DNA of 41,996 bases from Bacteroidia bacterium (GCA_016218155.1 JACREQ010000074.1:1-41996); one strand, 5' to 3'; numbered from the stretch's first letter, positions 1 to 10,184 are shown. Notes: generated from the letters alone by a model not told the origin. A program made the numbers and translations.

Positions 1-66
1 ATAAAATATCAAGAAAAACCAAGCTTAACATGGTTATTAATTAGATTTTATCTACAGAAATTCATT

Positions 67-2574
67 TCATTTATTCTCAAAAATAAGTTTAATTGTTTTG
101 TTTAAACTGCTTGATTTAATATTACAGAAATACATTCCAGAAGCTACTTTTTTATTTAAACTATCTGTTCCATCCCAATAAACATTATGCAGACCAATGT
201 TTAAATAATTATCTGCAAGTTGTTTAACTTTCCTTCCATTAATATCAGTAATATTAATAACAACCTTTTCAGAATTTTCAACAGTAAAACCAATCTCAAC
301 TTTTTTATTAAACGGATTTGGTGAAACATTAAATGTAGTAATATTTTCAATTGAGTTAATATTTGTCGGCAATACTGTAAATACTGTAGAATCTGACCAA
401 TCGCTCCATCTTACATTATGATCACGATATCTGATTCTCCATTTATATGATGAATCGGGAATAAGGATACCTGACGAAACTGCTAATTGTTGAAGATTAA
501 TTCCTGAATTTACATTTATAGGATTAAAATCCGGAGCTCCGGTAGTACCATAAATATCTTCAGCATCTCTAATAATATCAACAACAGAGGCAGTCCACGA
601 ATTATATTTTCCTGCTAACTGAAATTGCGATGACATTAAAGAATCAGCGCCAGAAAAAGCAGAAGCAATAAGTGTAGGCGAATCATTTGAAGTACTGTTT
701 GGAGTTAACGCAAATGGCTTTGCAGGAGCAAATTGATTAAGTTTGCGGTGCCATTTATCCAGTATAACATTATTTAGTGGTTTATCCGGATTTCCTAAAC
801 TGTACATTGTTGTTTCACAAGTTTTTTGACTCATATCAACATCAACGAGTATATAATTGTAGTGATCTAATGAGCGTTGAGTTTCGGCATAATCAGTCTG
901 ATTTGCATACATTCCCCATCGATCAAGGTCGCCACCTCCTCCTCCACTTAGTATTGTTCTGAAATCCCAGTTCTGAGCATGCACAGATTTAATAACAGCT
1001 CTTTCATAATTATGAGAATGTCCTGTAGAATGCATTGTAACTTTGGGAAAAGATTTTAATTCACCATACACGTTGTTCCAAACATATGAACTATTTCCAT
1101 CAGGCCACAGTTCGCTTTCTCCAGGCTGATGTGAGAAAGTAAAAACAAAATCACATTGATTGTTTAAATCTGAATCAAGTAATTTCTGATGTAACCAGTT
1201 TGTTTGCACTACGTTGTTATACAAACCATTAGTATTCATTGCAATGAACTGACAATTACCAACATAAAACGAATAATATTTTTCACATAATAAATTTGTA
1301 GTAGGATAATCAGAAAATTCATCATATTTCATAAAAGAATAAAACGAGGCATTTTCTCCAACATGATTTCCAATACTTACCATAAATGGAACAGAACATG
1401 ATATTTTTGAAAAGGGTATAAAATATTCACTCAAATATGTTCCAATATTTGATCCATCACCCATAATATCTCCTGTATGCATTACTAAACTAACAGAATC
1501 ATACCAGTTAACACCGTACAAATTAATAAATGTTTTTAACATGGAATCAGCTGTTGCTGTTGCTCTTCCAACATATGTCTGAGAATCACCAATTACTGCA
1601 AATTTCACATGTCCATTCTGGTCTCCGGAAGCAACAGGAGTTTTAAAAGGATAAATATCTGATGTATCGGTACCACTTATACATCTGTAATAATACCTTG
1701 TTGCGGGTAATAATCCGTTTAACTTAACTGTATGCCATCTGTTAGTTGAAATAGATTCATAACTTCCTGTTGTTATATTTCCAAGTGCCGGAGTAGTTCC
1801 GTATTCTACTTTTGTTGAAGATATATCGTACGAATTCCAGCTTATATACATTGAATTTGGAGTAGGACTCTGCAAATAAGGCATAATGTTAGAATTAATC
1901 AATCCACCAAGTTGAGAAACTTCATTATCGTTTAACGGTGCATTAAAAAGTGCTATCTGCGACACATTTATTGTATTATCCTCACCATTATCGTCAGCAA
2001 AAAATAAAACTGAAGGAATATCTAAAGAGAATCTTCCATTAACGGCCTGACTTGTTGCATTAAGTATTAAATGACCATCCATGTAATATTTGAAGCTTGC
2101 TCCCAAATCAACAACAATGACCAATCTATGCCATGTATTTGACTGAACAGAATAACCAGTATAACCAGTTGAAGAAATACCAATATTTCCTGAAGTATTA
2201 ATAAAAACTTCTCCATCATTAGAGTTTGTCATATTAGTCTGATAAAAGCAATGCCATATCATAGGGTCTGTAATCATAAAATCGTACATAATGGAGTATT
2301 CATTAACTGTTGTTCCTCCTCCATTTGCAGCTATACCATGATTACATGTATAATAACTTCCTGCTCCAATTGAAACGGCATTATCGCCAGCAATAATTCC
2401 GGGTACTAAAGTATGAGATCCATTTAATACAAGATCATTGCCCATTGTTGCTTGTGTTAGATTTGATATATTCTCAAAAGTCCAGCGACCAACAAGGCTT
2501 GCAGGAAATATTTGTGATAATAAATTATTTGAAATAACTGTTAATAATAATGTAAATATTAGTATGGTTTTCAT
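67..2574 (-). CDS. Secreted LamG / purple-acid-phosphatase-like metallophosphoesterase with T9SS type A tail
   Basis: The 835-residue protein has a signal peptide (1-20), a LamG/concanavalin-like jelly roll (about 25-225), a fibronectin-III-like domain as in purple acid phosphatases (about 235-312) and a calcineurin-like metallophosphoesterase domain (about 322-600). Metal-ligand motifs are visible: GDSQT with D330, HTGD with D369, GNH at N403-H404, an FSHQP motif and GHSHNYER with H519 and H521. A second FnIII-like segment (620-740) precedes a C-terminal T9SS type A sorting domain (about 755-835; it contains NPFN and ends with a basic IKLIF segment). By family it should hydrolyse phosphoesters outside the cell or on its surface after T9SS export; the substrate is unknown. 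The start is the ATG after a TATATTTG promoter box 20 nt upstream. It probably forms its own transcript. Confidence 0.88.
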   Translation of the reverse strand: MKTILIFTLLLTVISNNLLSQIFPASLVGRWTFENISNLTQATMGNDLVLNGSHTLVPGIIAGDNAVSIGAGSYYTCNHGIAANGGGTTVNEYSIMYDFMITDPMIWHCFYQTNMTNSNDGEVFINTSGNIGISSTGYTGYSVQSNTWHRLVIVVDLGASFKYYMDGHLILNATSQAVNGRFSLDIPSVLFFADDNGEDNTINVSQIALFNAPLNDNEVSQLGGLINSNIMPYLQSPTPNSMYISWNSYDISSTKVEYGTTPALGNITTGSYESISTNRWHTVKLNGLLPATRYYYRCISGTDTSDIYPFKTPVASGDQNGHVKFAVIGDSQTYVGRATATADSMLKTFINLYGVNWYDSVSLVMHTGDIMGDGSNIGTYLSEYFIPFSKISCSVPFMVSIGNHVGENASFYSFMKYDEFSDYPTTNLLCEKYYSFYVGNCQFIAMNTNGLYNNVVQTNWLHQKLLDSDLNNQCDFVFTFSHQPGESELWPDGNSSYVWNNVYGELKSFPKVTMHSTGHSHNYERAVIKSVHAQNWDFRTILSGGGGGDLDRWGMYANQTDYAETQRSLDHYNYILVDVDMSQKTCETTMYSLGNPDKPLNNVILDKWHRKLNQFAPAKPFALTPNSTSNDSPTLIASAFSGADSLMSSQFQLAGKYNSWTASVVDIIRDAEDIYGTTGAPDFNPINVNSGINLQQLAVSSGILIPDSSYKWRIRYRDHNVRWSDWSDSTVFTVLPTNINSIENITTFNVSPNPFNKKVEIGFTVENSEKVVINITDINGRKVKQLADNYLNIGLHNVYWDGTDSLNKKVASGMYFCNIKSSSLNKTIKLIFENK

Positions 2575-2594
2575 AATTAATAGTTTTGGATTAA

Positions 2595-2602
2595 CAAATA
2601 TA
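2595..2602 (-). promoter_or_regulatory. Bacteroidota -7 box (TATATTTG) for the metallophosphoesterase gene
   Basis: A perfect match to the Bacteroidota -7 consensus TAnnTTTG on the minus strand, ending 20 nt before the ATG at 2574. I saw no clear -33 TTTG. The position relative to the start is the main support, because short AT-rich boxes occur by chance in this DNA. Confidence 0.5.
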
Positions 2603-2685
2603 ATTATATTTATTTAATTACGTAAATGCTAACAGAATGAAGTTATTTTTCTGTTTATTATAATAGCAAATATGATGGCTCAATT

Positions 2686-3129
2686 TTAATTATTAATCTC
2701 AACTGTGCTATGATAATTAGTCTGTCCATTTATCTTATAATTACTTATAACTTGGTAATAATCACTCCTTGGTCTATATGGGAAACATGTATTACAGCCT
2801 TTTTCTTCAATATTAACATCAGTTATATTAAATATTTGTCCTGAATTAGATAAGATTATTTTAAAGTCAAAATCAGGAATACTTTTTTTAGTATAAACAT
2901 AACAATATCCTGAATTATTTAATTCACCATTTGTTATAAAACTATCAACTAATACAGTAAAATTAGAATTTTTACTGTAAGAATAAATTATAATTGTATC
3001 TAGTTCATTCTGATTAAAATTACGAAAAGCAATGTCGTATAACCCTGCACTTTCACAGTCTTTTTTTGTGCAACATGAATAAAAATTAAAAACAACAAAT
3101 ATTAACATTAATGAAATAAGTGTTCTCAT
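2686..3129 (-). CDS. Small lipoprotein of unknown function
   Basis: This 147-residue protein has a hydrophobic signal of about 18 residues followed by a lipobox FYSC, with C19 the likely lipidated residue and a second Cys next to it. A Lys follows soon after (CCTKKDC), so the final membrane cannot be fixed from the sequence. The mature part is rich in Asn, Ile, Tyr and Ser, looks beta-rich, and has further cysteines (for example GCNTC near residue 112). I recognise no domain. The ATG at 3129 lies 22 bp from the stop of the upstream coiled-coil gene, so the two may be co-transcribed. Confidence is high that this is a lipoprotein and nil on function. Confidence 0.72.
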   Translation of the reverse strand: MRTLISLMLIFVVFNFYSCCTKKDCESAGLYDIAFRNFNQNELDTIIIYSYSKNSNFTVLVDSFITNGELNNSGYCYVYTKKSIPDFDFKIILSNSGQIFNITDVNIEEKGCNTCFPYRPRSDYYQVISNYKINGQTNYHSTVEINN

Positions 3130-3151
3130 TTTGTTTTAATATTACACAATG

Positions 3152-5833
3152 TTATTTTTTTTGCGGTTGAAGTTTTAATATTTCCAACTTTGCCTTTTTA
3201 GCTTCTGCATTTGCTTTTGCAATCTCTAAGTTGACAGCTGCTTTTTTTGCATCAGCATCAGCTTTTACAGCATCGGCTTTGGCTTTTTCAGAAATAGCAA
3301 TATCAGCTTTTGCTTTTAATATTTCGGCATTAGCTTTTGTTGCCTCAGCTTTCGCAATAGTAGCATCATCTTTAGCTTTTTGCGCTCTTGAAAGCAATTC
3401 CTGGGCTTTTAATTTATCAGCTTCTGCCTGTATTTTTAAAGCTTCGTATTTAGGTTTTTCTGTTTCAGCAAGTTGATTCTTCAAAATTAGTGCTGACTCT
3501 ACTGCTTTAGCTTTATCTGACTCAGACTTTGCTTTATCAGCTTCTGTTTTTGATTTTAATTCCTCACTCTTTGCTTTGTCTGCTTCAGCTTTTGCTTTTA
3601 ATGAAATTGATTGAGTTTGCAAAGCCTCAGCTTTTTTAATTTCCAAATCCGCTTTAACCTTTATGGCATCATCTTTTGCCTTTTGCGCATCAGCCAACTT
3701 AGCACTTGCATTAGCTTTTGTTATTTCTACTTTTGCAATAACTGCTTCGTCCTTTATTTTTTGAGCTGCTGCAATTAATTCCAGAGATTTCAATTTATCA
3801 GCCTCTGCTTTAGATTTTGTTGCTTCTGCCTGAATTTTTAAGGCTTCATATTTTGGTTTCTCTGTTTCTGCTAACTGATTTTTCAATAATAAAATTGACT
3901 CATCTGCTTTTGCTTTATCAGTAGCCAACTTAAGTTTGTCGGCTTCAATCTTTATTTTTGCTTCTTCGCTTTTTGCTTTATCTGCTTCAGCTTTTGCCTT
4001 TAATGCATTTGATTGTGCCAACAAAGATTCGCTTTTCTTTAATTCAGCTTCAACTTTTGCTTTTGCCAAATCATCCTTTGATTTCTGAGCTGCTGCAATT
4101 ATAGCATCTGACTTAGCTTTAGCGGCATCAGCAGCAGCTTTTATTGCACTTTGTTTTGCAATTTCAGCTTCTGCCTTTTTAATTTCAGCATCAGCTTTCA
4201 TTTTATCAGCTTCAATTTTTTTGCTATCTATTTCTGCTTTAATCCTTTCAGCTTCTGCACGAATTTTATCTGCTTCTAACTTTTGTTTTTCAATCTGGGC
4301 TTCACTTCTGGCAAGAGCATAAATAGAGTCCATTTTCATTTTTTCTTTTTCAATATCAACAAGCTCAACTTCTCTAATTACTTCTACTGTTGTTTCTATT
4401 GTTTCAATAACTTCTATTTCCTTTTCAACAGTTTTTTCAACTTCAAGTATGTCAGTCACAGCCATTTCTTTGGTCAATGTTACAACCTGACTGTTAGCAT
4501 CAATATTTTCAATAGCAAACCCACCTCCTTCAATTTTATAAATATCGTAACTATCTTTTTCTTCACGAATTGTTGAATAGTATCTGGTCTGACCACCTAT
4601 AATATAATAATTAACATCATCATAATTTGTATTTATCGGATAACCCATAGATTCTGGTTTTGTCCATGTCCCATTATCTTTTAATTCAGAATAATAAATA
4701 TCATAACCACCCAATCCTGCAAAATAACCATTTGAACTAAAGAAAAGTGTTTTTCCGTCTGGATTAATAAAAGGTGAAATTTCACTATTTGAAGTATTTA
4801 TTTCTTTGCCAATATTTTTTGGTTTCCCCCAATTCTTACCCGATTTAACACATTGGTAAATGTCATATTTACCATTACCTCCTTCGCGATCACTGCAAAA
4901 ATAAAGATATTTACCATCGGCAGAAATCGTAACACCAGTTTCATTTGCAGAAGAATTTATTTTTGAAACAGGCTCAGGCTTACTCCATACTTTATCAATA
5001 TACCGGCTCTCAAAAATATCTTTCTGACCATCATCATCAACATATAAATATAATGTTAAGCCATCTGATGAAAGACACAAAGGAGCTTCATCATTGTTAG
5101 TATTCCATTTAAATGGTAAAGACTTTTCCCATTTTCCTGAAGCATCTTTTATAGAATAATATATATCCTGATCAAATTTACCCGTTATATTGCTTATTGT
5201 TTTATTTCCTTCTTTTGAATCTCTTCTGGTAGCAAAAAATATAATAGAATTATCAAGTGTTATAACCGGATTAGTTTCAGAATAAAGTGAATTGATATTT
5301 TTACCTGGATTTTTTAAGACAATATCTCTTGGGTTTTTAAGAGCATTTTTTGAATTAATACAATTTCTAATTACTCTGTCAACAGGAATCGGAGCATTAC
5401 CTGCAAACTGATCATCATATTTAAGAAAAGTAAAAATTGCACTATCAGACTCTCCAATAGTTAAATATGTGCATCCTAAAAAATACAAGGCATCGTAAGG
5501 AGCTGATTTTTCATCATTATTATTAAAATCATATTTTTCTTTTAAATTTTTTGTTGACTTTCTAAAATACACAAGAGCTTTTGATTGCTCATCAATTGAA
5601 TTAAAATAACACAACCCCATTTTAAAATTGGCATTAGCATTTTCAGAATCCTGTTCAAGTACTTTTTGCCATATTGCAATTGCTGAGCTGAATTGCCCTT
5701 TAGTTAAAAGTTTATTTCCTTCATCAATTAAATCTTTTAATTCATTATTTTTATCTTCTACAGCAATAACATTCTCTGCACAAACAAAACAAAAGATAAC
5801 AAATAAGAAAATTATATTAAAGTGTTTTTTCAT
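3152..5833 (-). CDS. TPR / PD40 beta-propeller protein with long C-terminal Ala-Lys-Glu coiled coil (PorE-like front half)
   Basis: The 893-residue protein has a signal peptide (1-24), TPR-like helices (about 30-150) and PD40/WD40-like propeller repeats (about 165-435), recognisable by recurring phrases such as SPFINPDGKTLFFSSN and YDIYYS. A Glu/Val-rich linker (450-495) leads into about 390 residues of Ala/Lys/Glu/Asp heptad-like coiled coil running to the C-terminus. TPR plus PD40 is the front half of PorE-type T9SS periplasmic proteins, which normally end in an OmpA-like peptidoglycan-binding domain. No such domain is present here. The coil contains two copies of the phrase KNQLAETEKPKYEALKIQAE spaced 134 residues apart. 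The gene lies 56 bp downstream of the WD40-caspase gene, probably in the same transcript. A periplasmic scaffold or envelope spacer is my inference. Confidence 0.8.
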   Translation of the reverse strand: MKKHFNIIFLFVIFCFVCAENVIAVEDKNNELKDLIDEGNKLLTKGQFSSAIAIWQKVLEQDSENANANFKMGLCYFNSIDEQSKALVYFRKSTKNLKEKYDFNNNDEKSAPYDALYFLGCTYLTIGESDSAIFTFLKYDDQFAGNAPIPVDRVIRNCINSKNALKNPRDIVLKNPGKNINSLYSETNPVITLDNSIIFFATRRDSKEGNKTISNITGKFDQDIYYSIKDASGKWEKSLPFKWNTNNDEAPLCLSSDGLTLYLYVDDDGQKDIFESRYIDKVWSKPEPVSKINSSANETGVTISADGKYLYFCSDREGGNGKYDIYQCVKSGKNWGKPKNIGKEINTSNSEISPFINPDGKTLFFSSNGYFAGLGGYDIYYSELKDNGTWTKPESMGYPINTNYDDVNYYIIGGQTRYYSTIREEKDSYDIYKIEGGGFAIENIDANSQVVTLTKEMAVTDILEVEKTVEKEIEVIETIETTVEVIREVELVDIEKEKMKMDSIYALARSEAQIEKQKLEADKIRAEAERIKAEIDSKKIEADKMKADAEIKKAEAEIAKQSAIKAAADAAKAKSDAIIAAAQKSKDDLAKAKVEAELKKSESLLAQSNALKAKAEADKAKSEEAKIKIEADKLKLATDKAKADESILLLKNQLAETEKPKYEALKIQAEATKSKAEADKLKSLELIAAAQKIKDEAVIAKVEITKANASAKLADAQKAKDDAIKVKADLEIKKAEALQTQSISLKAKAEADKAKSEELKSKTEADKAKSESDKAKAVESALILKNQLAETEKPKYEALKIQAEADKLKAQELLSRAQKAKDDATIAKAEATKANAEILKAKADIAISEKAKADAVKADADAKKAAVNLEIAKANAEAKKAKLEILKLQPQKK
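3441..3892 (-). repeat. Internal duplication within the coiled-coil coding region (402-nt spacing)
   Basis: Two segments, about 3441-3490 and 3843-3892, encode the same roughly 20-residue phrase (LKNQLAETEKPKYEALKIQA) exactly 402 nt apart. They differ at many third codon positions. The amino-acid match is stronger than the nucleotide match, which suggests an old duplication kept by selection on the protein. Confidence 0.75.
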
Positions 5834-5889
5834 AGTATAGTTAATTAGAGTTTGAGTATTAATTACTAAATTTTGTTATATTACAATTA

Positions 5890-8406
5890 TTATTTCATGA
5901 TAAAAAGAAATTGTCCACCCTCATCACCTGTATTCTTTACAGGAGCTAATTTTGGACTTTGCTCAGAGTTATTAATTACTGGTATTTTTATTTTGTTATA
6001 TATCTGCCCTACGTCAAAAAACTTACTATCATTTTCCTTTAATGTTTTAAGCAAGTAATATGCAAAAACAGAATGCCCATCTTTACCACCATCCATAACA
6101 GGTTCTATACCACCAGAGGTCATTGCCTGACGTGATGATAAACTATGAACTTCTTTATAATATTTTTCAGATTCTTCGAAAGGGACAGTAACAGTTTTGC
6201 CTCTGAAAATATCTCCACTAAAACATGCATCAGCAACTAATAATGTATGTTTAGACTTAATACCACCCAGATAAGTTTGTAAATCGGCATTTGAAATATA
6301 GTTTGCCGAAGAATTAGTAGTAGCATCAATAGGCACCCAGAAACCTTTATTAAGTTCCTTTTTAAATTCGCCGTGACCGGAATAATAAATTAAAACATTA
6401 TCCTGTTCTTTCACATTCTCTGTTAACCATTCAAGTTTATTAATTATTCCAACTCTTGTAGCTTGTTCATCATAAAGAGTCTGAAAATTATCAAATTTAT
6501 ATTTTTGTTTTAGCAGTACTTCAATTTCTTTTGCATCATTTACAGCATTCTGTAGTGGAGTCCAGTTTCCTTTATATTTATTAATTCCTATTATTAGAGC
6601 ATAATATTTTCCTATAACCATATCTTTTGCTTTAGGAACATTCATTCCTGCTAATGGATCTCCACCACCTCTATATAACACTTCAGGTGTCTCGGTTTGA
6701 GTATTAGCTTCTGCAAAGGTCATATCAGTAGTTGGCAAATTTTCATTCATTTTAACTTCTAATATTAGGTCGTTTGCATTTGTATATGCACCTTCCAAAT
6801 TTAAACCTATATTAATTTTTGGTTTATTAAATTCTTTAGTTGTATAAAATTCAACACTAACCTCTTTTTCTTCACCAGGTTCTAAAGTCGGAATTAATTC
6901 CGAGAGTTTATTTACAGCCATAACATTAGGTGGAAATATATAGCCGATTTTAGTGTTTTTTGCAATCCCACTTGATGTATTTTTAACCTTTAATTTTAGA
7001 GTAATAGGTGCTCCAATCTCAGCTTTTCCGGTTACAGAACTGTACGCCTGACTTGTAATCATAACATAACAATAACTTATACCACCACGAGACTGAAAAT
7101 TAATTTTTACCGGTGCTACATTAAACCCGTTTGCTTCCTGAATTTCTACATTAAAAGTCCCTGATGCAGTTTCTAATAATGAATCTGTAGATATTGGTAT
7201 AACAACGGTCATATATTTATCAGATTCAAGATTACCTATGGATATTTCTTTTTCAAAATGCAATCCTATTACAGTATTATCTATCGAAATTTTTGCAGTT
7301 AAATTATATGCCTGTCCTTTTCCAGAATTTTTTAGAATAAATTTTATAGTTGGATTCTCAGGATTCTCGATAATACCATTATGATTATCCTCATTTAATG
7401 TAACATTAGATACTGTTAATTTAGGTTCACCTGCGTCTTTTACGAATTTTTTCTTTCCAATTTTAAGATTACTGTCATCCCATATTTTCAAACTGGCATC
7501 ATTGCTAACAGATAGCAAAATATTTCCTTTATCAGAAAAAGCAATTGAATTTATGTCACTTTCATGTGCATCAAATTCTTTTACAATTTGTTTAGATTCA
7601 ATATTCCAGATTGAAATTTTCTTATCAGCACCTGCAATAGCGATGTATTGTACATCCGGACTAAAAGCTACAGTATTAACCTTTGACTTAAAATCAGTTT
7701 CCCAGAATTTATTTCCTGAAGATGCATCCCATATAATAACTGCACCAGTTGAACCACCACTTAAAATATATTTACCATCAGAACTCCAAGCAATAGCAGT
7801 AACCTCTTTAGAATCGGCATTGATAGTAGATTTTATCTGCCCGGTTACTGCATCCCATATCTTTATTGTATAATCAGATGATCCTGTAACAATATTCTTT
7901 CCATCAGAACTATACGCAACTGCGGTTACAGCTTTTGTGTGCTCTCTTAATGTAAATAATGAGCCACTTGAAACACCATCCCATATTTTTGCTGTATTAT
8001 CCTTAGATCCCGTAACAATATAATCATTAATTGGATTAAATGATATAGAAGTTATATCAAGAGTATGTTCTTTCTGAATTTTCTTAATTTTCCATTCGAC
8101 GGCATCAAAAATTATTAATTTACCATCAGAAGAACCGGTAGAAAACAATTTTCCATTAGAACTAAATGCTGTAGCAGTAACCGGAGCAGAGTGAGCAAAA
8201 ACTTTTAATTTATCTCCTGTTTTTGCATCCCAAATCTGTGCACGTTTATCCATTCCACTGCTAACAATAAAACTTGCATCACTATTAATTGCGACTGAAA
8301 GAATCTCACCGGCATGCGCATTTTCTTTATTTTTTAGCAAAACCTGAGAAAAAGATGCTGTATAACACATTGCTAAAATAAAAAAAACTAACATTATTTT
8401 TTTCAT
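5890..8406 (-). CDS. WD40 seven-repeat propeller fused to a caspase-like (peptidase C14) domain
   Basis: The 838-residue protein has a signal peptide (1-20), seven consecutive WD40 repeats (about 27-325, each ending in IWD, IFD or IWN), a beta-sandwich middle region resembling CARDB domains (about 330-590) and a C-terminal caspase/metacaspase-like domain (about 605-838). The catalytic dyad is intact: H678 in YYSGHGE and C728 in DACFSGD, and the domain opens with the typical ALIIGINKY strand. Seven repeats are enough to close one propeller. The signal peptide implies action outside the cytoplasm, where a cysteine protease of this clan could process envelope or exported proteins. Target and trigger are unknown. 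It is first in a likely operon with the PorE-like coiled-coil gene and is divergent from a T9SS cargo/PorP pair. Confidence 0.9.
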   Translation of the reverse strand: MKKIMLVFFILAMCYTASFSQVLLKNKENAHAGEILSVAINSDASFIVSSGMDKRAQIWDAKTGDKLKVFAHSAPVTATAFSSNGKLFSTGSSDGKLIIFDAVEWKIKKIQKEHTLDITSISFNPINDYIVTGSKDNTAKIWDGVSSGSLFTLREHTKAVTAVAYSSDGKNIVTGSSDYTIKIWDAVTGQIKSTINADSKEVTAIAWSSDGKYILSGGSTGAVIIWDASSGNKFWETDFKSKVNTVAFSPDVQYIAIAGADKKISIWNIESKQIVKEFDAHESDINSIAFSDKGNILLSVSNDASLKIWDDSNLKIGKKKFVKDAGEPKLTVSNVTLNEDNHNGIIENPENPTIKFILKNSGKGQAYNLTAKISIDNTVIGLHFEKEISIGNLESDKYMTVVIPISTDSLLETASGTFNVEIQEANGFNVAPVKINFQSRGGISYCYVMITSQAYSSVTGKAEIGAPITLKLKVKNTSSGIAKNTKIGYIFPPNVMAVNKLSELIPTLEPGEEKEVSVEFYTTKEFNKPKINIGLNLEGAYTNANDLILEVKMNENLPTTDMTFAEANTQTETPEVLYRGGGDPLAGMNVPKAKDMVIGKYYALIIGINKYKGNWTPLQNAVNDAKEIEVLLKQKYKFDNFQTLYDEQATRVGIINKLEWLTENVKEQDNVLIYYSGHGEFKKELNKGFWVPIDATTNSSANYISNADLQTYLGGIKSKHTLLVADACFSGDIFRGKTVTVPFEESEKYYKEVHSLSSRQAMTSGGIEPVMDGGKDGHSVFAYYLLKTLKENDSKFFDVGQIYNKIKIPVINNSEQSPKLAPVKNTGDEGGQFLFIMK

Positions 8407-8437
8407 AATTAAAAAATTAGATGGTAATTACCTTATA

Positions 8438-8445
8438 CAAATCTA
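8438..8445 (-). promoter_or_regulatory. Bacteroidota -7 box (TAGATTTG) for the WD40-caspase gene
   Basis: A perfect TAnnTTTG on the minus strand, 31 nt upstream of the ATG at 8406 and inside the 191-bp divergent intergenic region. The rest of that region is AT-rich; I found no equally good box for the plus-strand gene at 8598. Confidence 0.5.
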
Positions 8446-8597
8446 TTAAAAAAAACAATTGATATCATATATTTAAAATTAATTTATCTAAGCTTATAAA
8501 AAATTAAAAATAAACGTTTTAAAATTTCACATTTTAAATTAATTATTCTAATTTTCAGATTATTTTCGAAAATAGTTATTGAATTAAGTTTTATGTT

Positions 8598-10169
8598 ATG
8601 AAAAAAATTATTGCCTCAATTTTTACATTATTTTTTTATCAGTTTTGTTTTAGCCAAGTAGTTGATTTTACATATTCACAAACCTGTATTGGTTCTGTTC
8701 CAACAACTCTTACAGGCTCTTCTACTTATCCTGATTCAGACATACAGACTTGGGAATGGGATATTAATAGCGATGGATCATGGGACTATACAGGCAAAAC
8801 AGTAACAGTATATAGTTTCATTTCACCAGGCGTTTATTCTATTCCGGTTACATTAAGAATAACTTTAATTACTGGTCCTAGTTTTTCAAAAATGAATAAT
8901 GTGATTCTTGATCCTAAACCAACTGTTGATTTTATTGTTTCCAACCCATGCGTTAATGATATGGCAATATATACAAGCCAATCAAATATAATTTCAGGAA
9001 GTATCGTAAAGTATATCTGGGATTTTACAAACGATTTAATGCCAGATGACAGTTCAGGAAGCACTGTTAATTATTTTTGCAGTACAATTGGAAGCATTAA
9101 TTCTAAGCTAAAAGCTGTATCAGATAAAGGTTGTAAAAATGAAATTATTAAAACTGTACAAATTTATTCAAAACCTATCGCATCATTTTTAGTACAGAAT
9201 AATTGTACAAATAAAAACACTTTATTCATAAATTCATCATCAATTGGTTTTTATTATTGGAATTTTGGTGATGGCACTCAATCTACTTCTACTGGCCATG
9301 TTTCTCATATTTATAATAACTCTGGGAGTTATAATGTTACATTAATTAATACAAGTAACGGATGTAGTGATACAGTTACAAATAACATATCAATTTATCA
9401 GTCACCTACTGCCTCGTTTTCAATATCTAATATATGTCAAGGACAAAATACAATGTTTAATCCAACCCAGATTGCTAATAATTACCACTGGGATTTTGGT
9501 GACGGTAATCAAGTAAATACTTCAGGGAGTGCTACACATACTTATATTAATTCTGGTAATTATTATGTGACCTTAGTTGCTTCTAATAACAACCCATGTA
9601 ATGATACAATAACAAATAACATAAACATTAATCCAACTCCAATTGTTAGTATTTCAGCACCAGATACTATGATATACGGAAACGGACAAATACAACTTAC
9701 TGCAAATGGTGGAGGAAATGTTCAATGGTCAAACGGAATGCAAAACCCAACTATTTCTGTAAATACTGCCGGACACTATTCCGTTACAATTACCGACCAG
9801 TATGGTTGTTCGGGAACATCAAGTATAAACATATATCAAACAGGCAATAATAATTCTGGTTCTAACATTATCGTATCATCTAATATTATTACTCCAAATG
9901 GTGATGGTGTTAACGACTATTTTACAATTAACAATTTGCAATCATTTTTCAACAACGGAAGCAACGGCAATAGCGGTTGTAGTGTTGAGATATACAACAT
10001 GTGGAATGAAATAGTATATTCTTCAAATTATTATAATAATGACTGGAATTGTCAATATTTTGACGGAAAAAGTCTTCCTGATGGTGCATATTATTACTAC
10101 ATTCAGTGTGGAAGAGATACTTTAAAAGGGAATATAAATATCTTAACGCACAATAATAACAATAGATAA
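8598..10169 (+). CDS. PKD-repeat surface protein with T9SS type B (CHU_C / gliding-motility-associated) C-terminal domain
   Basis: The 523-residue protein has a signal peptide (1-19) followed by several PKD/PKD-like modules. The best lie near residues 195-265 and 275-345, with the hallmark phrases FGDGTQ and WDFGDGN and conserved cysteine-containing linkers. An Ig-like segment (about 350-412) precedes a T9SS type B sorting domain (about 425-523) that begins ITPNGDGVNDYF and contains VEIYNMWNEIVY and LPDGAYYYYI. By family it is exported by T9SS and retained at or released from the surface, with PKD modules mediating adhesion or protein contacts. The next gene, 15 bp downstream, encodes the PorP/SprF partner usual for type B cargo. 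ATG GTT-type alternatives upstream are blocked by a stop, so the ATG at 8598 is well supported. Confidence 0.9.
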   Translation: MKKIIASIFTLFFYQFCFSQVVDFTYSQTCIGSVPTTLTGSSTYPDSDIQTWEWDINSDGSWDYTGKTVTVYSFISPGVYSIPVTLRITLITGPSFSKMNNVILDPKPTVDFIVSNPCVNDMAIYTSQSNIISGSIVKYIWDFTNDLMPDDSSGSTVNYFCSTIGSINSKLKAVSDKGCKNEIIKTVQIYSKPIASFLVQNNCTNKNTLFINSSSIGFYYWNFGDGTQSTSTGHVSHIYNNSGSYNVTLINTSNGCSDTVTNNISIYQSPTASFSISNICQGQNTMFNPTQIANNYHWDFGDGNQVNTSGSATHTYINSGNYYVTLVASNNNPCNDTITNNININPTPIVSISAPDTMIYGNGQIQLTANGGGNVQWSNGMQNPTISVNTAGHYSVTITDQYGCSGTSSINIYQTGNNNSGSNIIVSSNIITPNGDGVNDYFTINNLQSFFNNGSNGNSGCSVEIYNMWNEIVYSSNYYNNDWNCQYFDGKSLPDGAYYYYIQCGRDTLKGNINILTHNNNNR

Positions 10170-10184
10170 AATACATTCATTAAA

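Noticed and set aside
3231-3476. Open frame on the opposite strand of the coiled-coil region
   Set aside because: Ala/Ser-rich shadow of Lys/Ala codons; no start signal or family match.
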